Below, piece by piece: positions 16,339-25,911 of a stretch of 64,000 nucleotides of DNA. The stretch's first letter is position 1, and the number at the start of each line of letters is the position of its first letter. The translations under genes were made by a program, and so were the position numbers. Origin of the DNA: Acidobacteriota bacterium (GTDB taxonomy: Bacteria > Acidobacteriota > Thermoanaerobaculia > Gp7-AA8); the NCBI GenBank assembly GCA_003223645.1, contig QHVT01000025.1, forward strand, positions 24,125 to 88,124, written 5' to 3'. The notes beneath the pieces are model-generated. The model searched no databases, was not told where the DNA came from, and saw only the letters and a program-made list of their open reading frames with translations.

Positions 16339-16905
16339 ATGAGAAACGGAAACGGCGGCGACCGGCACGAGCGCTTCAAGACCTTGTATCAAAAGTATTA
16401 CTGGCGCGTCGTCCGCTTTTATGTGCGGGCCTTTCGATTCGCCGAAGAAGATGCGGAAGAGCTCGCGCAGGAAGCCTTTCTTCGATTTTACGAGGCCATG
16501 GATGAATATCGCGGCGATGCGGAGTGGGGGTTTTTCGAAAGCGTCGCCCGCAACGTCGCGTACAACAGGATTCGCTCGAGAAAGACGCAGAAGCGGAATG
16601 CCAAAACGGTCGACATCGACGATCCCGAGCTCACTGCGAACGAGCCTCCGGCGCCGGAACAACCCGATTATGCCGAACGGCAGGAGGCGGCGCTCCGGAG
16701 AAAGCGGCTTTATGACGCGATCTCCTCGCTTCCCAACGGCCAGCGCGAATGCGTGCTGCTCTGGCTGGATGATTTCAAGTACGACGAGATCGCGAGGGCG
16801 CTTCGCACGACGATGGATGCCGTGAAGTCGCGGCTTCGCGATGCGAAACGGCAGCTGCGCGCAAAACTGGGAGACGAGGCTGCGCTCCCGGAGGATGAAG
16901 GATGA
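16339..16905 (+). CDS. ECF-type RNA polymerase sigma factor (pair 1)
   Basis: The protein is 188 residues with sigma region 2 (YYWRVVRFYVRAFRFAEEDA then ELAQEAFLRFYEAM) and region 4 (SLPNGQRECVLLWLDDFKYDEIA, with helix-turn-helix ALRTTMDAVKSRLRDAKRQL). The ATG at 16339 was chosen for the normal ECF N-terminus. It overlaps the next gene by ATGA and diverges from the CHAT gene. It is paralogous to the sigma factor at 19296-19853. Confidence 0.92.
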   Translation: MRNGNGGDRHERFKTLYQKYYWRVVRFYVRAFRFAEEDAEELAQEAFLRFYEAMDEYRGDAEWGFFESVARNVAYNRIRSRKTQKRNAKTVDIDDPELTANEPPAPEQPDYAERQEAALRRKRLYDAISSLPNGQRECVLLWLDDFKYDEIARALRTTMDAVKSRLRDAKRQLRAKLGDEAALPEDEG

Positions 16906-17663
16906 ACACGAAAGCGGATTGGCAGGCGGTGGGGCGACAGCTCAGAGAAGAGGATCGCCGCGGAGCGGGAGAGCCGCCGACGGCGGACGAAGTGCTCGCA
17001 TATACGCGCGGCGAATTGCCGCCGGAAGAAGAAGCGTCCGTGCGCGAGCGGCTGCTCTGTCATCCCGATCTCGTCCGTACGCTGACCGAGCCCTTCCCTG
17101 CCGAAGGCGCGAAGCGCGGTGATCCTGACTATTTGACGGACGCAGAATACGAATTTCATTGGGCCGCGATGCAGAAGAAGATGCAGAAGCCCGTGCAGCC
17201 GGTGAGTCAGCCTGGACGCGTGCTGCACTTCTGGCGCTTCGCCGCGGCGGTCGCCGCCGCGATCTCCGTCGTCCTCGGCGCATCCCTGTGGCAGGCCAAT
17301 CAGCGACTCGCCGAGCCGCGCGTCGTGGCGGAACAGCAGGTGCTCTTCCCTGACGGGCGGCGCGGCGGAGGTCTGGAAGCGGCCACGCTGTCGGCGCATG
17401 GCGAGTCCGTGCTTCTCGTCGTCCCATTGATCGGTCAGAACGAGTACCAGCAGTATCGACTCGAGCTCGTCGACGCCGCGTCGCGCAGCACGGTCTGGAA
17501 GAGCGAGCCGCTCGCGCTCCGCGACGACGAGACGTTCACGCTGCTCGTGTCGCGCCGCTTCTTCCGGCCGGGCACGTACGAAGTGGTCGTGTCAGGCATC
17601 ACCGGCGCGACAGAAGAAAGGGTCGCGACGTACTCGCTGCGGGTACCGACGCCGCATCGTTGA
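16902..17663 (+). CDS. Anti-sigma-like membrane protein (pair 1)
   Basis: The protein is 253 residues. The cytoplasmic N-terminus carries EVLAYTRGELPPEEEASVRERLL, then one transmembrane helix (about 108-125) and an extracytoplasmic beta-rich domain with RRFFRPGTYEVVVSG near the end. The same layout and motifs occur in the protein at 18670-19299. It is coupled to the ECF gene by a 4-base overlap, the usual arrangement for sigma and anti-sigma. There is no zinc-binding HxxxCxxC motif, so binding to sigma is inferred from context. Its 3' end overlaps the convergent caspase gene by 65 bases. Confidence 0.8.
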   Translation: MNTKADWQAVGRQLREEDRRGAGEPPTADEVLAYTRGELPPEEEASVRERLLCHPDLVRTLTEPFPAEGAKRGDPDYLTDAEYEFHWAAMQKKMQKPVQPVSQPGRVLHFWRFAAAVAAAISVVLGASLWQANQRLAEPRVVAEQQVLFPDGRRGGGLEAATLSAHGESVLLVVPLIGQNEYQQYRLELVDAASRSTVWKSEPLALRDDETFTLLVSRRFFRPGTYEVVVSGITGATEERVATYSLRVPTPHR

Positions 17664-18654
17664 GATCCTCTTGCGAGCAGATCGCCAGCGGCATGTCATC
17701 GGTGTCGCCTTCCATGCTGACCTGGATCGCGGCACCGATCGACGGATCGCGATACGCGCGAATCCACTGCCGCACTTCGCGCTCGACATAGCGTCGCAGC
17801 GTGTCCACCGTGACGACGCCGGCGGCGGCGGCTTTGCAGTGGAGTCCTTCGATCACGGCGCGCGTGAAGACGCCGTTTCCGTTTTTCGGATCGTCATACG
17901 CGTACCGGCCGGGCGCCGCGGCGTAGAACACGACTTGTCCTTCGATCTGCGTCATCCGGTCGATGAGCGGCGCCGCCGTTCGCGGATCGGGCCCGGGCGT
18001 GCGGACTTCGGATGCGATGCGCTCGCGGCACGCGTCGATGAAGAGCAGCGACCGCCGCGCCTCCGAAGTCGCAACGATGTCGAAGATGCGCGTGGTCGAA
18101 AGCGCGGTGTCGGGATATCGGAACAACGATGTCGAGCCGAGAATGTACGGCGTCCCTTCCCAAACGAAGCCGTGACTCGAGATCGAGAGAATGAACATCC
18201 CGTCCTGTCCCGCGGCCGCGGCTTGCTGCTGCAGCAGCAGGAGGATGTCGCTCGGATCCGCATTCTCGATTTGCGCGCCCGCTTTCTTTAGTTCGTCGAG
18301 TCGATGCTGCGATTCTTCTTTCTGCGGTGTGCCCGAAAGCGCGAGGACGACGCGTTCGGCGGGCACGAGACTGACGCGCGCATCGAGCGCGAATGTGTAC
18401 GCGAGATCGACCGCATCGTCGACGGCATACGGAACATCGATCGTGCGGTCTTTCGTGAAGCGGCGCACGCCGACGAAGAGCGCGGCCGATTGCGTGCGAT
18501 CGAATCGCGAGACCGTCGCAACGTGTTGTTGTTGTTGCATCGGCAATCGGCGGATCGATCGAGTCATCGTCGACGCGTGAGGCGCGAGCATCGCCGCCGT
18601 TGCCGCGCTGACGACCGTGATTGCGACAGCGAACGGCTTCCATATCCTGATCAT
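17599..18654 (-). CDS. Secreted caspase-fold peptidase (C14), second copy
   Basis: The protein is 351 residues with an N-terminal hydrophobic export segment (about 8-25). The caspase signature is visible: SAALFVGVRRF, catalytic His161 in LSISSHGFVW and Cys209 in LLFIDACRER. It is the last gene of an operon that begins with an ECF sigma factor and an anti-sigma-like protein. That gene order suggests it is made in response to the sigma factor or acts on the anti-sigma protein. Confidence 0.87.
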   Translation of the reverse strand: MIRIWKPFAVAITVVSAATAAMLAPHASTMTRSIRRLPMQQQQHVATVSRFDRTQSAALFVGVRRFTKDRTIDVPYAVDDAVDLAYTFALDARVSLVPAERVVLALSGTPQKEESQHRLDELKKAGAQIENADPSDILLLLQQQAAAAGQDGMFILSISSHGFVWEGTPYILGSTSLFRYPDTALSTTRIFDIVATSEARRSLLFIDACRERIASEVRTPGPDPRTAAPLIDRMTQIEGQVVFYAAAPGRYAYDDPKNGNGVFTRAVIEGLHCKAAAAGVVTVDTLRRYVEREVRQWIRAYRDPSIGAAIQVSMEGDTDDMPLAICSQEDLNDAASVPAASTSRPFLLSRR

Positions 18655-18669
18655 GCGATCTCCTTCGCT

Positions 18670-19299
18670 TCACCGTGCGCGAAGCCAGCAGTGCTGGACG
18701 CTTTCGGCTTTTCCGTTTGCGATGCCGTAGACATCCATTCGATAGGTTCCCGGACGCAGAAACGTTCGCCGGATAGCGATGGAGAACGGCGCGCGCAAAT
18801 CCGACGTGCTCCAGACAATGTCGGATCGCCGCATGTCGAAGATGTCTACGCGGTAGGCGCGGTACGGCAGGTCTTCCGCGAGCAACACGTCGAGCAGATA
18901 CTGCTCTTCGTTTGCAGGCAGCACGTAGATTTGCGGCAGCGCACTGCCGCGCGAGGTCCGCAGGTCGAGCGTGTGCCGCGACGCATACGCGAACGGCTCG
19001 CGGTTCTGCCGGACCTGCTGCACGAGCAGGATGCTCAGCACCGCGATGACGAAGGCGGCGGCGATGTTCGCGATGCGCGCATAGCGCCACGTCTGTTGCG
19101 GCGGAATGGCATCGTCGAGCAGCGAGGTGAGCTCCGGGTAGTAGACGAGCAGCGCCCGCACGCGCGCGGTCTCGCGCGGCGGCAACTCGCCGCGCGTGAA
19201 CGCGACGACTTCTTCCGGCGACGGCGGTCCGCCGAGCCGCTCGCGCTCGCCGGCGATCCAGCGATCCAGTGCGTGGTCCCAATCGTGTTTCGTGATCAT
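18670..19299 (-). CDS. Anti-sigma-like membrane protein (pair 2)
   Basis: The protein is 209 residues. The N-terminal cytoplasmic part carries EEVVAFTRGELPPRETARVRALL, then one transmembrane helix (about 70-88) and an extracytoplasmic domain with RRTFLRPGTYRMDVYGIANG. These motifs match the protein at 16902-17663. The start at 19299 overlaps the ECF stop by ATGA. It lies 15 bases upstream of the caspase gene. Confidence 0.8.
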   Translation of the reverse strand: MITKHDWDHALDRWIAGERERLGGPPSPEEVVAFTRGELPPRETARVRALLVYYPELTSLLDDAIPPQQTWRYARIANIAAAFVIAVLSILLVQQVRQNREPFAYASRHTLDLRTSRGSALPQIYVLPANEEQYLLDVLLAEDLPYRAYRVDIFDMRRSDIVWSTSDLRAPFSIAIRRTFLRPGTYRMDVYGIANGKAESVQHCWLRAR

Positions 19300-19853
19300 T
19301 GCGGTTCTCCGATCAAATCGAGCCATCGCAGTCCGGCCGGCGGCTCGCCGAGGCGCTTCCGGAAGAGCTCCGTCGCGCGATGCAGCTTCGACCGCACATC
19401 GGTTGCGGTCAGTCCGAGTCTCTTCGCAGTCTCCGCGGAGTTGAATCCCTGATGCCGCAGCACGATCGCGAGCTGCGTGTCCGGCGGCAGCGCGTTCATC
19501 ACGTCCGCGATCGATCGCTGCAGCCGCTCGAAGTCGACGCGCGCGATCGCCTGCGATTCCGCCTTGTGATTCGTCGTCGTTTCTTCGACGGAGTCGAGCG
19601 ACACGTTCGCGCCCCCTCCGCGCCTCGCGGCATTCGCCCTCCGATGTTCGTTGTGCGCGACGCGATTCGCCGCGACGCGCAGATACGTCCACTCCGACCC
19701 TTGCTTCACCTGATGGATGTGCTTCCAAACTTTTAGGAGCGTTTCATGCGCCATGTCCTCGGCCTCCTGTCGCTGTCTTCCGAACCGCATGAGCTCCCGC
19801 ACCAGCGGACCGCGATAGCGCACACACAAGTCCTCGAAACGGTCGTCGCTCAT
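19296..19853 (-). CDS. ECF-type RNA polymerase sigma factor (pair 2)
   Basis: The protein is 185 residues. Region 2 shows FGRQRQEAEDMAHETLLKVW and SEWTYLRVAANRVAHNEHRR; region 4 shows LPPDTQLAIVLRHQGFNSAE and AKRLGLTATDVRSKLHRATE. It is the first gene of a three-gene operon with the anti-sigma-like protein and caspase. The 143-base gap to comM probably holds its promoter, but no clear boxes were seen. Confidence 0.92.
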   Translation of the reverse strand: MSDDRFEDLCVRYRGPLVRELMRFGRQRQEAEDMAHETLLKVWKHIHQVKQGSEWTYLRVAANRVAHNEHRRANAARRGGGANVSLDSVEETTTNHKAESQAIARVDFERLQRSIADVMNALPPDTQLAIVLRHQGFNSAETAKRLGLTATDVRSKLHRATELFRKRLGEPPAGLRWLDLIGEPQ

Positions 19854-19996
19854 CTCTCTCGCTCGTCGTTAGGAAGGACACCGGCGGCGTTCGCGCTGTT
19901 GCAGCGACGTGGAGAGGGGAGCGATCTTTGGTTTGACGTCCCCGAACTTTCCGAGGTAGCCTCGGCATCAGGGACTTCCGCGGGTCGAAACGCGCC

Positions 19997-21526
19997 ATGC
20001 TCTCGAAAGTGTGGAGTGCAGCGACACTCGGAATTGATGCAGTACGGATTGTCATCGAGGTGGATGCCCGAAATTCGGGGCAGCCGAGCTTCAGCCTCGT
20101 AGGTCTTCCTGATCAGACCGTGCGCGAGTCATACGCGCGCGTGGTTTCGGCTCTCATCAACTGCGGCTTCTGGCCGACTTCGCGACACATCGTCGTCAAT
20201 CTCTCGCCGGCCGACGTGCGCAAGGAAGGGTCGGGATTCGATCTGCCGATCGCCATCGGCATTCTTCACGCGGTCGACAAGCTTCGCAGCGAAGATGTGG
20301 CAGGACGTGTCTTCGTCGGAGAGCTTTCACTCGACGGAACGATCGCGCCGGCGCGCGGGACGCTGTCCATGTCGGTGGCGCTCGCGGCGGACGACTCGGT
20401 GCGCGAGTTGATCGTCCCGGCGGCGAACGCGAATGAGGCGGCTGCGGTGCAGCGGATCCGCGTCGTCGGCGCGCCGCATCTGCTCGCGCTGCTGCGGCAC
20501 ATCCGCGGAGAGGATGTGATCGCGGCGACGACTCCGATCGCTGCCATCGATCAAACGCAGGCCGAAATCGATTTCTCGGACGTGCGCGGACAGATGCAGG
20601 CCAAGCGCGCGCTCGAAGTCGCAGCCGCGGGCGGACACAACATCATGATGATCGGCCCGCCGGGATCGGGAAAAACGATGCTGGCGAAGCGGCTGCCGAC
20701 GATCCTTCCGCGCCTCTCGCTGGACGAAGCCATCGTCACGACGCAGATCTATTCGGTCGCCGGCCTTCTACCGCCGGGAAGCGGATTGTTGTCGCGCCGT
20801 CCATTCCGCGCGCCGCATCACACCATCTCGACGGCCGGATTGGTCGGAGGAGGAGCGAACGTGCGGCCGGGAGAAGTCAGTCTCGCGCATCACGGCGTGT
20901 TGTTTCTCGACGAGCTGCCGGAATTTCGGCGTGAAACGCTCGAAGTCATGCGACAGCCGATGGAAGAGGGCACCGTCACGATCGCGCGCGCGGCGCGCAC
21001 CGTCACCTTCCCGTCGCGCTTCACGCTCGCCGGCGCGCTGAACCCCTGTCCCTGCGGCTACTTCAACGACGCGCGGCGCGAATGCATTTGCTCGCCGATG
21101 CAGATCACCCGTTATCTTGGGAAGATCTCGGGACCACTCCTTGATCGCATCGATCTGCAGGTTGAGGTGCCGGCGCTGACGAGCGACGAGATCACGACGA
21201 TTGTGCCTGGTGAGCCGTCGTCGTCGATTCGAGAGCGCGTCGAAGCGGCGCGCGCGATTCAGCGCGAGCGCTTTCATCGCGCATCGATTCAGTCGAATGC
21301 CGAAATGACATCGCGTCACATGCGCCGCTTCTGCGAGCTCGACCCATCTTCACGCCGCCTGCTCGTCTCCGCCGTCGAACGCCTCGGCCTCTCCGCGCGT
21401 GCGCACGATCGCATCCTGAAAGTCGCGCGCACGATCGCCGACCTCGGCGCATGCGAGCAGATCGAATCCGCGCATGTCGCCGAGGCCGTGCAGTATCGGG
21501 CGTTGGACCGGGCGTATTTTCGGTGA
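19997..21526 (+). CDS. comM: YifB/ComM family Mg-chelatase-like AAA+ ATPase
   Basis: The protein is 509 residues, full length for the family. The N-terminal ChlI-like domain begins MLSKVWSAATLGIDAV. The AAA+ core has Walker A MIGPPGSGKTMLAKRLP, Walker B HGVLFLDELPEF and the cysteine-rich LNPCPCGYFNDARRECIC. The C-terminal domain ends YRALDRAYFR. ComM is a hexameric helicase that helps branch migration during natural transformation. The start ATG at 19997 matches the usual N-terminus. Confidence 0.95.
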   Translation: MLSKVWSAATLGIDAVRIVIEVDARNSGQPSFSLVGLPDQTVRESYARVVSALINCGFWPTSRHIVVNLSPADVRKEGSGFDLPIAIGILHAVDKLRSEDVAGRVFVGELSLDGTIAPARGTLSMSVALAADDSVRELIVPAANANEAAAVQRIRVVGAPHLLALLRHIRGEDVIAATTPIAAIDQTQAEIDFSDVRGQMQAKRALEVAAAGGHNIMMIGPPGSGKTMLAKRLPTILPRLSLDEAIVTTQIYSVAGLLPPGSGLLSRRPFRAPHHTISTAGLVGGGANVRPGEVSLAHHGVLFLDELPEFRRETLEVMRQPMEEGTVTIARAARTVTFPSRFTLAGALNPCPCGYFNDARRECICSPMQITRYLGKISGPLLDRIDLQVEVPALTSDEITTIVPGEPSSSIRERVEAARAIQRERFHRASIQSNAEMTSRHMRRFCELDPSSRRLLVSAVERLGLSARAHDRILKVARTIADLGACEQIESAHVAEAVQYRALDRAYFR

Positions 21527-21535
21527 AGGTGGACG

Positions 21536-22258
21536 CTATGGGAAAACGATCTCGGACACTTCGGCGAACGGGACGAAGACGACGTCGCCTGTGGCGTGAT
21601 CCCGGGCGATGAGATCGACCGAGTAGCCGTAGCAGGAGTCGATGAACGTCGCGTCGTGAATGCTGTCGTCGCGAAGCTCGAGCAGAACTCGCTGCGCCGG
21701 ATTCTGGCAGCACGAACCGGGCACCGAAGTTCCGAGCGAGGTGATGCGCGTCATCTGCGCCACCGGGATCTTCGCCTGCGTTCCGTCAGTCATGCAGAAA
21801 CTGTTTCCGGTCGCCGTCTGATAGGCGATGAAAGGGACGATATAGCCGAATTTCACGCTGTCGTCGTCGAGCGTGACGATCGTGCCGTCGATTTTTCGGA
21901 GGATGGCGGCGTGCCTGCTCTGCAGGCGGAAATTCAACTCGTGCGTTCCGGCGCCGCTGACCCGAACCGTAGAACTGTCATATCCCGTGCGGCCGGCCGT
22001 GACGTCAACGTCGCCGACCTTGCTCACGGCGCTGAACGCAAACGTTCCGAAGCGAGAGGTATAGAGGTGCGTTCCCTTGTCCGTCGTGATGTTGGCGAAG
22101 GCCACCGGAAGCCCGGTCGCCGCATCCGTCACGGTGCCTTGGAAACTGATGGTGATCGCGGTACCGGAATCGACCTCTGGCATTCCCACGGAGTGCCTCT
22201 TCTGAGCGACCAACGGCAGCGAAAGCAGAATAGCGAGCGGCATCGCAAGATGTTTCAT
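21536..22258 (-). CDS. Secreted protein with carboxypeptidase-regulatory-like domain
   Basis: The protein is 240 residues. A signal peptide (MKHLAMPLAILLSLPLVAQ) is followed by a beta-sandwich segment with GTVTDAATGLPVAFANITTD, the typical start of a CarboxypepD_reg-like fold. A second half has four cysteines (FCMTDG, SCCQN, SCYGY) and reads like a fibronectin-like or immunity-type beta domain. Transcription converges on comM. Confidence 0.72.
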   Translation of the reverse strand: MKHLAMPLAILLSLPLVAQKRHSVGMPEVDSGTAITISFQGTVTDAATGLPVAFANITTDKGTHLYTSRFGTFAFSAVSKVGDVDVTAGRTGYDSSTVRVSGAGTHELNFRLQSRHAAILRKIDGTIVTLDDDSVKFGYIVPFIAYQTATGNSFCMTDGTQAKIPVAQMTRITSLGTSVPGSCCQNPAQRVLLELRDDSIHDATFIDSCYGYSVDLIARDHATGDVVFVPFAEVSEIVFP

Positions 22259-22344
22259 ATTATTTATTGTATCTAACCAGGCTGGGCTGTCAAATCTTAT
22301 TTGAAACGTTTGGAGGTCGATCGTCACTACTGCTCTGAGAGGTA

Positions 22345-24015
22345 GTGACAGTGAGCTCAGCCAGTGCGTTTCGAGCAGCCGAGGAGCATGCGCGTGCCAT
22401 CGGGGATATCCAACTCGATCCTCACGTGCAGCATCTCCTGGGCGACGCGTACAGCGTTCACGGGCAGCAACAGCATCGCGGGCTGTCCATCTATCCGCAC
22501 TCGATCGTGTTCGAAGTCGGTGCGAACGGCGATGTGAAAGCGGACGGCGATCCGCTGGTCGCTGCGGACGACGTCGACGTCGTGCCGGAGATTGGCGTCG
22601 AGGCCGCGGTACGTACGGCGGTTCGCCATCTGCGACGCGGAAGCGATCAGCGATGTCACACGCCACACGAGCCGGTCGATCGACTTCGCTATCGATCGCG
22701 GGTGATGTCGGCGTTTCCCATGCCGAACCGTCCGACGGTGCTGGCGAAAGGCGCGTTCGACGCGCCGGTGCAGGCGAATCTCGCGATTTTTCGCGACGGT
22801 GACCAACCGCAATTGGCGTGGCTCGTCTCGCTTGTCGTCAAACACGTCGCGGATTTCACGATCGTCGTCTCCGCGACAGGAAAGCAGCCGCGCGTCCTCG
22901 ACTGCGCGGCCGAGGCGGCGAGCGCATGCATCGCGCGCGTCTTTCCATTCAGCGCGGGCGAGCCGGCAGTCGACAGTTTGTTTCCGAGACCGCTCGCGGA
23001 CTATCCGGCGGGCATTCGTCCGCTGCAGCCGTTCCGCGATTGGGTCGAGAAAGATCAGCCGCTCGGCAACAACATCGAGATGCGGGTCGGCGTGAACAAA
23101 TGCGTCGTTCCGTCGACGATCGAACCGGCCGGGCGCCGCTTCACACCCGCCGCGAGCTCGCTGGAAGAGCAGGCGGTCAACGCATTCTTCGTCTGCAATT
23201 TCATGCACGACTTCTTCTCGCTGATCGGCTTCGGCGAGGAGGACGGAAATTTCCAGCAGCAAAACTTCGGCGGCAAGGGCAAGGCCGGCGATCGGCTGGT
23301 GGTCAGCATCTTTACGACCGCGCAGGGCAACGCGAACATGCGCGCGCAGAACGATGGCGGGCCCGCCGAATTGAGCCTCGGCCTGTGGCGCAATGACAAC
23401 CCCCCGTCGACGGGTCGCCCCACCGCGCTCGACGCGGGCGTCGTCATCCACGAATACGCGCACGGCGTCTCGCAGCGGCTGGTCTCGGGGCGGCTCAAGA
23501 AAACGGCGCTCTCGCAGCCGCAGCCGCTCGCGCTCGGCGAAGCGTGGAGCGATTACTTCGCAATCACGATTCTGAATTTCTATCGGCCGCCGAACGCGCG
23601 TCGATTCACCTTCGCGGAGTTCGCATCGGGAATCGCCGGCGGCGTGCGTCCGCATCCGTATGACCGATTCACTTCGGACGTAACGAAGCTCGGCGCGAAG
23701 GGGTTCGACGAGCAGCACACGGCCGGAAGCATCTTCGCGGCCGCGCTGGTCCGGATGCACGAAGAGCTGCGGACGCTCTCACTGGAAGAGACCGCGTGGC
23801 GCCTCGTCGTCGACTCGATGAAGGTGCTGAAAGAAAACCCGACGTTCCTGCACGCGCGCGACGCGCTGCTCTCCGCGAATGCGCGACTGAATGCGCCGCA
23901 GGCCGCGGCAATCGAGAGCGCGATTCGTCGAGCGTTTGCGCAATTCGGCATGGGCCGCAATGCGAGCTGCAAGAACACGTCATTCAAAGGATTCACGGCC
24001 GATTTCAACGCATGA
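22345..24015 (+). CDS. M36 family (fungalysin-type) metallopeptidase
   Basis: The protein is 556 residues, likely starting at GTG after GAGAGG. The N-terminal third looks like an FTP/PepSY-type propeptide (QANLAIFRDGDQPQLAWLVS). The catalytic part has the HEYAH zinc motif (VIHEYAHGVSQRL) and downstream GEAWSDYFA giving the third ligand. No signal peptide is visible at the chosen start, which is odd for this family of secreted enzymes, so the true start could differ. The LpxR-like gene follows after 11 bases. Confidence 0.85.
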   Translation: MTVSSASAFRAAEEHARAIGDIQLDPHVQHLLGDAYSVHGQQQHRGLSIYPHSIVFEVGANGDVKADGDPLVAADDVDVVPEIGVEAAVRTAVRHLRRGSDQRCHTPHEPVDRLRYRSRVMSAFPMPNRPTVLAKGAFDAPVQANLAIFRDGDQPQLAWLVSLVVKHVADFTIVVSATGKQPRVLDCAAEAASACIARVFPFSAGEPAVDSLFPRPLADYPAGIRPLQPFRDWVEKDQPLGNNIEMRVGVNKCVVPSTIEPAGRRFTPAASSLEEQAVNAFFVCNFMHDFFSLIGFGEEDGNFQQQNFGGKGKAGDRLVVSIFTTAQGNANMRAQNDGGPAELSLGLWRNDNPPSTGRPTALDAGVVIHEYAHGVSQRLVSGRLKKTALSQPQPLALGEAWSDYFAITILNFYRPPNARRFTFAEFASGIAGGVRPHPYDRFTSDVTKLGAKGFDEQHTAGSIFAAALVRMHEELRTLSLEETAWRLVVDSMKVLKENPTFLHARDALLSANARLNAPQAAAIESAIRRAFAQFGMGRNASCKNTSFKGFTADFNA

Positions 24016-24026
24016 GGGAGGATCCG

Positions 24027-25040
24027 ATGCGAAAGCTGATCATCGTCACGGCTCTATTGCTCGCTGCCACCAGCGCCTCGGCGCAGTTCAACTCGTCGAC
24101 GCTTTCCTGGGAGAACGACAACTTCGGCATCGGCCGGAAGAGCGACCGCTTCTACACGAACGGCGTGCGCTACTCGGCGGTATTCGAGGACGGCGTCATC
24201 CAGTGGCGTTGGCCGAAAACGTTCCGCGATGCGGTGTGGCGGCGCGCCGGCATCGACGGTGTGCAGCCGATCGAATCGATCGGCGTCGCTTTCGGTCAAA
24301 ACTTTTACACGCCGCAGATCATCACGATCGCCGCGCCGCAGCCGCTCGATCGTCCATGGGCCGGCGTGTTGTACGGCGGGCTCACCGAAGTCATCACCGA
24401 TGCGGATCAAAAGCTCAGTCACGCCTTCGAGCTGCAGGTCGGCATCCTCGGACCGGGCGCGGGCGCGCAGGGGACGCAGAAGTTCGTGCACAACGATCTC
24501 GGATTCAGCAACAACGATCCGCAAGGCTGGCACAACCAGCTGAAGAACGAGCCGATGCTCGAGCTGCTGTATCAGCAGATGCGGCGTTATGACGTGAAAG
24601 AGGGAGTGTTCGACTTCGTGCCGTCGTTCGGAGTGCTTCTCGGCTCACCGCAAACGAACGTCAGCGCCGGCGGAACGATCCGCCTCGGATATCACGTCAG
24701 CGGACTTCCGGCCGTCACGATCCGACCGACCGCCGGAGGAACGCGTCTGACCAGTCCACACAAGTTCGAGGCTTACGTGTTCGTCGGAGGCGAAGGCCGA
24801 TTCGTGCCCTTCAACGCGACGCTCGACGGAGGTCTCTTCCGCGACGGCCCGAAAGCCAACGGCTCGAAGCGCTTCGTCGCCGACTTTCGCCGCGGCGTCT
24901 CCGTGCGCTGGCACTGGACGCGTCTGACATACACGTGCATCGATCGCTCGAAAGAATTCGACGTACCGGCGGGAGGAATCGCGACGCAGCGATTCGGCTC
25001 CATCGCACTCACGATCGAGCCGTTCGTGACGTTCCGATAA
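24027..25040 (+). CDS. LpxR-like outer-membrane lipid A deacylase
   Basis: The protein is 337 residues with a clear signal peptide (1-19, ending SASAQ). The mature start LSWENDNFGIGRKSDRFYTNGVRYS carries the Asn-Asp and Thr-Asn pattern of LpxR (DUF2219). A later LSHAFELQVGILGPGAGA and NDPQGWHNQL give the His and Glu region. LpxR removes the 3'-acyloxyacyl chain of lipid A at the outer membrane. It ends in a beta-strand with terminal aromatic (VTFR). Confidence 0.85.
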   Translation: MRKLIIVTALLLAATSASAQFNSSTLSWENDNFGIGRKSDRFYTNGVRYSAVFEDGVIQWRWPKTFRDAVWRRAGIDGVQPIESIGVAFGQNFYTPQIITIAAPQPLDRPWAGVLYGGLTEVITDADQKLSHAFELQVGILGPGAGAQGTQKFVHNDLGFSNNDPQGWHNQLKNEPMLELLYQQMRRYDVKEGVFDFVPSFGVLLGSPQTNVSAGGTIRLGYHVSGLPAVTIRPTAGGTRLTSPHKFEAYVFVGGEGRFVPFNATLDGGLFRDGPKANGSKRFVADFRRGVSVRWHWTRLTYTCIDRSKEFDVPAGGIATQRFGSIALTIEPFVTFR

Positions 25041-25107
25041 GGGCTGCCCTCGATTTTTGGACGTCCGGCATGATCGCCGCCTCCGGTGGTACATTCCACC
25101 GCTCGAA

Positions 25108-25776
25108 ATGCACATCGTCGATGACGCGGAACGGCATCATGCCGAACAGGAGTGGTTGAACGGCGGGAGCGCGTTGCCGCTCGTGTCGTTGCTGGCGTCG
25201 CGCGGGATGAATGTAGAGGCCTCGGCAGTTGCGCGTGTTGCGCTCGCGCGTCCTGAATGTCCGGACGCGGACAAGCTCGAGGAGATGCTCGACACGTTGA
25301 GCGAGACGCCGGAGGACTGGATCGAGCTGCTCGATTCGTTTTGCATCGATCCGTCGCTCGCTCGCTGGCGCGAGCTGATGCAGTTCGTGCCGCCGGAACT
25401 GATTTATCTTCGGCAGCGCAGCGCGATTCGTCATCTGCGCAAGCGCCGCGTCGAAGGGAATCTGCTCTTTCTCTGCGCGTGCGAGTGGGGTCTGACGCCC
25501 GACGCGATCGAGCTCGTGGAAGAGGGACTCGTGCGTCCGGAGACGCTGATCGAGCGCGCGGAGCGCGCCGGCGGAGCGCGCACGACGTACATCGGACTGG
25601 CCGCCGAAGCGGCCTATCTGGCCGGCGATTTTCTCGGCACGGTGAGGCTGTTACGCGATTCGTTACAGCACGAAAGTGACTGGTGCTCGGCCCTTCCGCA
25701 CATCGCCTTCATCCGCGAGCGCGCGTCCAAGAGTGAGAACGACGCCCTCGACCGCGCCGGCATCCCTGCCTGGTAG
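25108..25776 (+). CDS. Hypothetical helical-repeat-like protein, 222 aa
   Basis: The frame is open from 25057; the ATG at 25108 (MHIVDDAERHH) is the best start, without a clear ribosome site. The protein is almost entirely helical with repeated ALxRP and LxELVEEG segments, resembling TPR or HEAT-type solenoids. It contains a CACEWG stretch. No enzyme motif is seen. Confidence 0.6.
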   Translation: MHIVDDAERHHAEQEWLNGGSALPLVSLLASRGMNVEASAVARVALARPECPDADKLEEMLDTLSETPEDWIELLDSFCIDPSLARWRELMQFVPPELIYLRQRSAIRHLRKRRVEGNLLFLCACEWGLTPDAIELVEEGLVRPETLIERAERAGGARTTYIGLAAEAAYLAGDFLGTVRLLRDSLQHESDWCSALPHIAFIRERASKSENDALDRAGIPAW

Positions 25777-25911
25777 TCCAATCCTGTCAATCAGTTAGCG
25801 AAAAATAGCGAACTCGGCAGGCGTGTGGTTTTTGGACACGATATCCGTTTGCTCAGAATAAAGTTTCCGGGAACGCACGTTTTCGAGTCGCGAAACCCGT
25901 GCGATTAATTG

